From positions 1-64,000 of the forward strand of contig JAQTQX010000012.1 of assembly GCA_028712075.1 (NCBI GenBank): a DNA stretch of 64,000 nt. The letters run 5' to 3'. Each line of letters starts with the position of its first letter. The first letter of the stretch is position 1. The notes under the pieces are model-generated. The model was given only the letters and a program-made list of their open reading frames with translations, was not told the origin of the DNA and made no database searches. This DNA is from Desulfuromonadaceae bacterium (GTDB taxonomy: Bacteria; Desulfobacterota; Desulfuromonadia; Geobacterales; Pseudopelobacteraceae). The translations under genes and the position numbers were made by a program. Shown piece after piece: positions 58,309 to 64,000 of the stretch.

Positions 58309-58905
58309 ATGTGCCTTACAACTCTCGTAACCCAGCAGGCTCCCGATTTCACCGCCGAGGCGGTAATGCCCGATAACAGTTTTGGTTCAATTACGCTTTC
58401 AGCGCTCAAAGGCAAGTATGTTCTGCTGTTTTTCTACCCGCTTGATTTCACCTTCGTCTGCCCGTCAGAAATTCTGGCGTTCAACAAGAGGGTCGCCGAG
58501 TTCAAGCAGAAAAATACTGAAGTAATCGGCGTTTCCGTCGATTCAAAGTTTACTCATCTGGCCTGGAAAAACACTGCGATTGAAAACGGCGGCATCGGTA
58601 GTATCCAGTATCCGCTCGTTCAGGATCTCAATAAGGACATCGCAAAATCATACGGCATTCTTCTCAATGGCTCTGTAGCGCTGCGCGGACTGTTCCTGAT
58701 CGACCCTACCGGAAAGGTTCGCCATTGTGTCATTAACGATCTGCCGCTGGGAAGAAGCGTTGACGAAGCTCTACGTATGGTTGACGCCGTCCAGTTCTCC
58801 GATACTCATGGTGAGGTCTGCCCGGCCAACTGGAAACAGGGGGAAGAAGCGATGAAACCGACCGCAGAAGGTGTCGCTTCATACCTGGCAAAACACAGCA
58901 AATAA
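58309..58905 (+). CDS. Typical 2-Cys peroxiredoxin (AhpC/Prx1 type)
   Basis: Protein of 198 residues. FYPLDFTFVCPSEI has the peroxidatic Cys at about 51; GEVCPANWKQGEEAMKP near 171 has the resolving Cys. The GGIG stretch and the C-terminal YLAKHSK helix mark a sensitive, eukaryote-like 2-Cys class, though the final YF is not present. It reduces hydrogen and organic peroxides with thioredoxin-type donors. AAAGGAG precedes the start. Cytoplasmic. Confidence 0.92.
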   Translation: MCLTTLVTQQAPDFTAEAVMPDNSFGSITLSALKGKYVLLFFYPLDFTFVCPSEILAFNKRVAEFKQKNTEVIGVSVDSKFTHLAWKNTAIENGGIGSIQYPLVQDLNKDIAKSYGILLNGSVALRGLFLIDPTGKVRHCVINDLPLGRSVDEALRMVDAVQFSDTHGEVCPANWKQGEEAMKPTAEGVASYLAKHSK

Positions 58906-58922
58906 ATAATGTTGAAAATCTC

Positions 58923-58952
58923 TTGACTTCAAGAGTCTATTTTTCCTACTAT
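58923..58952 (+). promoter_or_regulatory. Sigma-70-like promoter of the leuA leader
   Basis: TTGACT at 58923-58928 and TACTAT at 58947-58952, 18 bases apart. Transcription would begin just before the T-box leader. Confidence 0.6.
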
Positions 58953-58964
58953 GCTGAAAATGTA

Positions 58965-59189
58965 AAGGCAATGAAGAGGAGTAGTAGCCATTGCAATGCT
59001 TTTCAGAGAGCCGGTGGGTGGTGCGAACCGGTAAGCATCGTGGTGAACTCGCCTTGGAGCCACTCTGGTGACAGGTAGTCAGAGTCGTGAGCCTGCGTAA
59101 AAGGCGTACAAGGCCCGGTTTCCGGGTGAATTGGGTGGTACCGCGGAAGGTTCAAACCTCTGCCCCAAATATGGGGCAGAGGTTTTTTT
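58965..59189 (+). promoter_or_regulatory. T-box leader, leucine type
   Basis: The T-box core GGGTGGTACCGCGG is at about 59133-59146. Stem I features include AGTAG and AGAGAGCCGGTGGGTGGTGC upstream; the specifier stretch GGTGAACTCGCCTTGGAGCC has CTC (Leu) in the usual place. The terminator is CCTCTGCCCC/GGGGCAGAGG plus TTTTTTT at 59157-59189. Uncharged tRNA-Leu would stabilise the antiterminator and allow leuA expression. The match of specifier and gene is strong support. Confidence 0.85.
59157..59189 (+). terminator. T-box-controlled terminator
   Basis: A perfect 10-bp stem (CCTCTGCCCC with GGGGCAGAGG, loop AAATAT) followed by seven T residues. It competes with the antiterminator that includes the T-box core. 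Confidence 0.85.
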
Positions 59190-59256
59190 ATTTGTATTTT
59201 GCGGCTTGCGTGAAGAAACGCATGGAATTGCATCACATTGAAAGGGGTACATACAA

Positions 59257-60810
59257 ATGGCAAAGGCAGTGAAAAAGGATGATCGGAAGGTAATCAGGGT
59301 TTTTGATACCACCCTGAGAGATGGTGAACAGGCTCCAGGCAACAGCATGAACATCGAGGAAAAACTGCGCATAGCCCGCCAACTACAAAAACTGAATGTC
59401 GATGTCATTGAGGCCGGCTTTCCGATTGCATCCGAAGGGGACTTTGAAGCGGTAAAAAAAATCGCCCAGATGATTAAAGGGCCTGAAATCGCAGGGCTTT
59501 GCCGCTCCAGTGAAAAAGATATCGATCGTGCCTGGGAAGCCCTTAAATATGCCGGTGATAAAGGACGCATCCACACGTTCATCGCGACTTCGGACATACA
59601 TATGAAGTACAAGCTTCAGATGGAACCGGCAAAAGTCCTTGCTTCTGCCGTTAAGGCGGTCAAGCGTGCCGCCTCCTATACTCCTAATGTTGAATTTTCC
59701 TGTGAAGATGCGGTACGCACCCGTTTGCCGTTTCTTGCCGAGGTGGTCGAGGCGGTTATTGCCGCTGGTGCAACAACCGTAAACATTCCCGATACCGTAG
59801 GCTACACGATTCCGTTTGAGTATTTCAATATTATCACATACCTAAAGAACAACGTTCCAAACATCGATAAGGCAATCATCTCCGTACACTGCCATAACGA
59901 CCTGGGACTGTCAGTGGCCAATTCCATTGCCGCGATTCAAGCTGGCGCCGGCCAGGTGGAGTGCACTATCAACGGCATTGGTGAGCGAGCTGGCAACTGC
60001 TCACTGGAAGAGTTTGTCATGATCCTGAAAACCAGGCACGACATTCTTCCGTTTACCACTCATGTCGTCACGGAGCAGCTTACCCCTGCAAGCCGACTCT
60101 TGACCTCTGTCACCGGCATTGGAGTACAGCCAAACAAGTCTATTGTGGGGGCAAACGCTTTTGCCCATGAAGCTGGTATTCATCAGCATGGTATGCTGAT
60201 GGAAAAAACCACGTACGAAATAATGACTCCTGAATCGGTCGGACTCTCGGCAAGCGCTATTGTGCTGGGCAAACATTCAGGCCATCATGCGCTGCGCAAA
60301 CGTCTGGTTGAGTTGGGACATGATCTCGATGAGGAGCAATTCCGTCGCGCCTTTGACCGTTTCAAGGATCTGGCCGATCTGAAGAAAGAAATTTTTGACG
60401 AAGATCTTGATGCGATCGTCACTGACGAAGCACGCGAAGAAAACCAGTACAAGCTTGACCATGTTACCGTCACATGCGGCTCTTTTGCTGTCGCAACGGC
60501 AACCGTGCAAATGGAAATCAACGGCGTCACTGCACGCACTGCTGAATTGGGAGATGGTCCGGTTGATTCAACGTTCAAGGCGATCAAGAAACTGACCAAA
60601 TCAAAAGCAAAACTTACCCAGTACAATGTCGGCTCCATTACCGGCGGTACCGATGCCCAGGGCGAGGTAACCGTACGGGTAAGCGAAGGAAATTATACCG
60701 TTGTCGGAAAAGGGGCTTCGACCGATATTATTGTCGCTTCTGCCAAAGCATATATCCATGCCCTCAATCGCTTGAACAACAAACAGAAGCGGCTGATTGA
60801 CGCGGTCTGA
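59257..60810 (+). CDS. leuA: 2-isopropylmalate synthase
   Basis: Protein of 517 residues. RVFDTTLRDGEQAPGNSMN is the HMGL active-site motif, EFSCEDAVRT, HCHNDLGLSVANSIAAIQAG with metal-binding His residues, and NAFAHEAGIHQHGML are intact; a C-terminal LeuA dimer domain begins near 390. It condenses acetyl-CoA with 2-oxoisovalerate, the first step of leucine synthesis, with feedback by leucine. AAAGGGG lies before the ATG. Its T-box leader reads leucine, which supports the assignment over citramalate synthase. Confidence 0.94.
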   Translation: MAKAVKKDDRKVIRVFDTTLRDGEQAPGNSMNIEEKLRIARQLQKLNVDVIEAGFPIASEGDFEAVKKIAQMIKGPEIAGLCRSSEKDIDRAWEALKYAGDKGRIHTFIATSDIHMKYKLQMEPAKVLASAVKAVKRAASYTPNVEFSCEDAVRTRLPFLAEVVEAVIAAGATTVNIPDTVGYTIPFEYFNIITYLKNNVPNIDKAIISVHCHNDLGLSVANSIAAIQAGAGQVECTINGIGERAGNCSLEEFVMILKTRHDILPFTTHVVTEQLTPASRLLTSVTGIGVQPNKSIVGANAFAHEAGIHQHGMLMEKTTYEIMTPESVGLSASAIVLGKHSGHHALRKRLVELGHDLDEEQFRRAFDRFKDLADLKKEIFDEDLDAIVTDEAREENQYKLDHVTVTCGSFAVATATVQMEINGVTARTAELGDGPVDSTFKAIKKLTKSKAKLTQYNVGSITGGTDAQGEVTVRVSEGNYTVVGKGASTDIIVASAKAYIHALNRLNNKQKRLIDAV

Positions 60811-60828
60811 TAGCGCTCGCTGAGTGAG

Positions 60829-60853
60829 AAAAGCCGGGCTTGCCCGGTTTTTC
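60829..60853 (+). terminator. Terminator after leuA
   Basis: AAAAGCCGGGC and GCCCGGTTTTTC form a stem with a T tract. Confidence 0.75.
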
Positions 60854-60897
60854 TTTGCGATCATTCAAGATCAAACAGATAATTATTATCTTATTTA

Positions 60898-60926
60898 TTG
60901 ATTATCTTGGAAAAGAAGCATACAAT
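60898..60926 (+). promoter_or_regulatory. Sigma-70-like promoter of the porin-cytochrome genes
   Basis: TTGATT (60898-60903), 17 bases, TACAAT (60921-60926). A palindrome GATAATTATTATC lies just upstream (about 60878-60890). Confidence 0.5.
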
Positions 60927-60958
60927 GGCGAACCACTTTTGTTAGACAGGAGTTCCCC

Positions 60959-62269
60959 ATGAAGAAAGCGTGCTGTACCCTGCTCTGTGCAGTGTCACTT
61001 GCAGCCACCTCATCCAGCGTTCTTGCCGCTGAAGTGACCATCGAATCCAGCACGATGCTTGGAATCTCCCGTCTGGATGTTCCTGGAGCCGCGAAGGAGA
61101 ATCTTCTCCCTACGACCGAGTTCCTTGGACTGACGGCAAATAATCTGGCTGACGGCAACCTGTCCCTCCACTTTTACGGCTGGGGGCGAGCCGATCTTGC
61201 AGATAACAGCTACAACAATGACAAGACCGCCGGCAGCCTTACCTACGGCTATCTTCAGTATCGTTTTAATCAAGCTAACGCCAACGCCCGGGCCGGACGG
61301 CTTTTCGTTCGTGAAGGCATTGTCAATGAGCAGATCGATGGCATCAGCGCCCGGGCTGACCTCCCGATGGGTTTTGGTCTGTCCGCCTTTGGCGGAGCAA
61401 CCGTGCACACGTCGCATATCAGCGGCGAAAACAGTGACGGCAAGGGGGATTCACTCTACGGCGGTCGGGCCAGCTACCGCTATAAGGGATTGCTTGAACT
61501 GGGGGTATCGGGAGTCTATGAAAGCGATGCTCCGACACTTGTCACCCGTACAGCCGGCGATTACCGTCGGGTAGGCGGCGACGTCTGGCTTACACCCACA
61601 CACAAAATCGATGTAATCGGGCACAGCAGCTACAATACTGAAACCGACAAGTTTGCCGAGCACAGCTACCTGCTCAATTTCAAACCGACCGAACAGCTGG
61701 TGCTGACCGGTGAATTCAACCAACTGCGTGACCAGAGTTATCTGTACTCCTGGACCATGTTTTCAGGCGCAGCCCTCAACCCGAACCATAAATCAAGTTC
61801 CGTCGGTGTAAAAGCGTCGTACACAGTTAACAACAATCTCGAACTTGCGGCTGACTTCAAACACTACAAACGCGAATTCGACAGCGCGAACCGCTTTGGC
61901 GGCGATGTTCGTGTCAACTACAAAGACAATTCCGTGCGCGGCGGCATCGGCTATCACTATCTTGACGCCGGAGCCGATTTTGCCCTTTCCGGCAACCCCT
62001 CTGCTTCCTACCATGAAGTGCGCTGCTACGCCATGCATGATTCAAAAAGTTATTTCGCTGCAATTGACCTCCTCGGCGACTTCTTCAAGGATAAAATTTA
62101 CAATGAGAACAGCGCCTGGGAAGCTTCCGCTTCGCTCGGCTATCACATTACTCCGGCTGTTGCGCTTTCCGGAGACGTCAGTTACGGCAGAAATCCCCGG
62201 TTTACCGAAGAAGCCAAAGCATTGCTGCGCTTAACGTACAACTACACAACTGTAGGAGGGAAAAAATGA
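60959..62269 (+). CDS. Outer-membrane beta-barrel, probable porin of a porin-cytochrome conduit
   Basis: Protein of 436 residues. Signal peptide (LCAVSLAATSSSVLAA), then many alternating strands: LSLHFYGWGRADLADNSYNN, LTYGYLQYRFNQANANARAG, LEVGVS-like LELGVSGVYESD, ending LLRLTYNYTTVGGKK-type strands. Size fits an 18-20 strand barrel. It overlaps the next start and is followed by two multiheme lipoproteins, the order of Geobacter ExtBC- and Omb-type porin-cytochrome clusters. It would hold cytochromes in the outer membrane for electron export. Confidence 0.8.
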   Translation: MKKACCTLLCAVSLAATSSSVLAAEVTIESSTMLGISRLDVPGAAKENLLPTTEFLGLTANNLADGNLSLHFYGWGRADLADNSYNNDKTAGSLTYGYLQYRFNQANANARAGRLFVREGIVNEQIDGISARADLPMGFGLSAFGGATVHTSHISGENSDGKGDSLYGGRASYRYKGLLELGVSGVYESDAPTLVTRTAGDYRRVGGDVWLTPTHKIDVIGHSSYNTETDKFAEHSYLLNFKPTEQLVLTGEFNQLRDQSYLYSWTMFSGAALNPNHKSSSVGVKASYTVNNNLELAADFKHYKREFDSANRFGGDVRVNYKDNSVRGGIGYHYLDAGADFALSGNPSASYHEVRCYAMHDSKSYFAAIDLLGDFFKDKIYNENSAWEASASLGYHITPAVALSGDVSYGRNPRFTEEAKALLRLTYNYTTVGGKK

Positions 62270-62742
62270 AATCATTCAAACTGCTGCTCCCGATTCTGTC
62301 CATAGCCGGACTGATTGGCATAGCAGTTTCCTGCGCCCAGCTGAAAACTATTCCCGGTCTCCCTGCATCGCATCCCGAATCGCTTGCAGTCGGTCAGCAG
62401 GTTAATTGTGCTGAGTGCCATGAAGACCAGCAAAAAGGGACGATGAAAGCCTTCAGTGCTTTCAGTCATTCACAGGCGTTTGTTAAAAATCACCGTTTCT
62501 ACGCCACATCGGATGATCGCTTGTGTGCCACCTGCCACAAAAGCTCGTTCTGCGCCGACTGCCACACGAACAAGATTGAAATGAAGCCATCTACCCGCTA
62601 TGGCGACCGTCCCGATCGGGAGATGCCGCACCGTGGCAACTTTATGACACTGCACAAGATCGAAGGAAAACTTGATCCGGCCAGCTGTTACCGCTGCCAT
62701 GGCAGAGCAAACAACGAACGCTGTGTGGCGTGTCACAAATAG
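62266..62742 (+). CDS. Five-heme c-type lipoprotein cytochrome
   Basis: Protein of 158 residues. Lipoprotein signal with GIAVSCAQ lipobox, then five CxxCH sites: CAECH, CATCH, CADCH, CYRCH and CVACH. Many His residues between them can serve as distal ligands. It overlaps the porin stop by four bases (ATGA). In Ext-type clusters a small multiheme lipoprotein follows the porin and is thought to be part of the outer-membrane conduit. Confidence 0.88.
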   Translation: MKSFKLLLPILSIAGLIGIAVSCAQLKTIPGLPASHPESLAVGQQVNCAECHEDQQKGTMKAFSAFSHSQAFVKNHRFYATSDDRLCATCHKSSFCADCHTNKIEMKPSTRYGDRPDREMPHRGNFMTLHKIEGKLDPASCYRCHGRANNERCVACHK

Positions 62743-62751
62743 GAGATCTCC

Positions 62752-64000
62752 ATGACGAAATTTAGAAACAGCGCCATCCTGATTATGTTCGTAACTTTGT
62801 GGGGCTGCAGCGATGCCAGTAACAGTACTGTTGTTCTCGATCCAACCGGTAAGCATCCTGGCGGCTGGATAGCCCCCTCGACCGGCGGCCTGCATCCCGC
62901 TGAATATAAGGCAAATCAAAGCGCATGCATTGAATGTCACGGCAGTGCTCAAAACCCGCTATCAACCGGCGGAATCACCGGCATAAGCTGTTTTACTGCC
63001 TCTTTCAACGGTATCGCGTGTCATCCAAATGGACCTTCCGGACATCCTTCCGGCTGGAATGCGGCCGGTAACCACGGCAATGCGGCTAAAGCGACGCCGG
63101 ACTCTTCTCATGGCTTTGCATCATGTACACAATGTCACGGTGAGGAGTATAACGGGAGCGCTGGTACATCTTGCATGTCGTGTCACACAACAGCACCTCA
63201 TCCAGCGGCCCCGTGGAAAGGAACCACATCTACCGGGACAACCCACACAACAACTGATCAGGCGAACGCGCCGGAATGCAGCCGTTGCCATGCCGGTGGC
63301 GTTGAACGTACCACCCCTGTGGCTGTGCTGGCCAATGCAGGGTGCTTTAACAACACTCTTTGCCACGGTTCTGTAAGCGGACATCCGGTCGGCTGGAGTG
63401 ACACCGGGCACCAGAGTGCCGCAAAAGCCTCCGCAGGGGCGACATCAGGTCTGGACTACTGCAGAACTTGCCATGGGACTGACTTTAGAGGCGGCACCGC
63501 CGCTATCAGCTGTTTCGGCTGTCATACATCATCACCGCATGCCGTTCCATGGCTGGGATCCACCGGGGCAACCACGTATCTTCACAGCACAGCAGATGAA
63601 TCAAATGCTCCTTCGTGCGGAAGGTGCCACGCCGGGGGAGCAAAACTAACAACACCGACACCACCACCGGCCAATGCGGGTTGCTTCAACAACACGCTCT
63701 GTCATGGAACGCCGGCATCTGGACACGCATTTCCAAATCCGGGTTCACTACACCTGTCCGTCGCCGGGACTACTCCATGGAGTAGTTGCGCTGTCTGCCA
63801 TGCCACAACATCTGGTGGGACCTACCCTGCCACCACCGGAACCGCACCAGGCTGCACAAGTTGTCATTTGAACGGCTTCAGGACTCCGTCTGGCACCTCC
63901 TCATGCTGGGACTGCCATGGCGCAAGCGCGACTGATGGACGGCCTAATGGCTCGACCTTCCCTAACCGTCAGGGCAGGCACAACAGAAGTGAGCACAGAG
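62752..64000 (+). CDS. Large multiheme lipoprotein cytochrome, continues past window
   Basis: Open from the ATG at 62752 (AGGAGATCTCC upstream) to the right edge: at least 416 residues. Lipobox-like LWGCSDA near residue 18. Ten canonical CxxCH sites are visible (CIECH, CTQCH, CMSCH, CSRCH, CRTCH, CFGCH, CGRCH, CAVCH, CTSCH, CWDCH) plus two copies of CFNNTLCH and one CFTASFNGIACH with longer Cys spacing. Repeats of about 90-110 residues (NAGCFNNTLCHG ... SGHP/ SGHA) show internal duplication. It is probably the extracellular-facing partner of the porin conduit. Confidence 0.88.
   Translation, partial: MTKFRNSAILIMFVTLWGCSDASNSTVVLDPTGKHPGGWIAPSTGGLHPAEYKANQSACIECHGSAQNPLSTGGITGISCFTASFNGIACHPNGPSGHPSGWNAAGNHGNAAKATPDSSHGFASCTQCHGEEYNGSAGTSCMSCHTTAPHPAAPWKGTTSTGTTHTTTDQANAPECSRCHAGGVERTTPVAVLANAGCFNNTLCHGSVSGHPVGWSDTGHQSAAKASAGATSGLDYCRTCHGTDFRGGTAAISCFGCHTSSPHAVPWLGSTGATTYLHSTADESNAPSCGRCHAGGAKLTTPTPPPANAGCFNNTLCHGTPASGHAFPNPGSLHLSVAGTTPWSSCAVCHATTSGGTYPATTGTAPGCTSCHLNGFRTPSGTSSCWDCHGASATDGRPNGSTFPNRQGRHNRSEHR

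Overview
The window looks like a chromosomal segment of a Geobacter-type deltaproteobacterium (Desulfuromonadales/Geobacteraceae). Signs are a nitrogen-fixation accessory cluster with DraT, an acetate-type sodium:solute symporter with its small subunit, a porin followed by multiheme c-type cytochromes, a T-box-controlled leuA, and many sigma-54-like promoters and interspersed palindromes. The species call is inference from gene content only.

Host left arm (1-15742). A large MASE3/PAS/GAF sensor protein runs off the left edge, preceded by the frameshifted tail of another PAS sensor. Next, on the + strand, come two NifX/NafY-like FeMo-cofactor proteins around a nif-type 2x[4Fe-4S] ferredoxin, then draT. 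Convergent to these, on the - strand, is an ammonium-sensing operon: outer-membrane-type secreted protein, PII (glnK/glnB), two amt genes and a soluble histidine kinase, with a good sigma-54 promoter upstream. A Rieske ferredoxin, an unknown membrane protein, the symporter pair and an IclR regulator follow.

Prophage (15743-57186, about 41.4 kb). This is a complete-looking Mu-like transposable prophage, transcribed almost wholly on the - strand. I place its ends by a 5-bp duplication (TTATC) and by the rejoining of a split signal-peptide ORF. Reading from the high-coordinate end: a secreted cargo protein and CI-type repressor (+ strand), a Ner-like protein, early genes, MuA transposase, MuB ATPase, a Gam-like protein, many small early genes, GemA, a putative middle/late activator, endolysin, a holin/lipoprotein/spanin-like group, small and large terminase, fused portal + Mu F-like head protein, protease with nested scaffold, decoration and major capsid proteins, head-tail joining proteins, sheath, tube, tail chaperones with a textbook -1 slippery site, tape measure, baseplate, tail fibres and a Dam-type methylase.

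Host right arm (57187-64000). A MarR regulator, a 2-Cys peroxiredoxin, a leucine T-box with leuA, then an outer-membrane beta-barrel, a five-heme lipoprotein and a large multiheme lipoprotein cytochrome that runs off the right edge. The last three look like an extracellular electron transfer conduit.

The most interesting points are the programmed frameshift site, the nested scaffold, three repressor-operator-like palindromes (one inside the repressor gene), an in-frame palindromic repeat inside the portal/F gene, tandem extra domains in the sheath, a holin-lipoprotein fusion, a signal-peptide-bearing collagen-like protein, and the host gene split by the phage.
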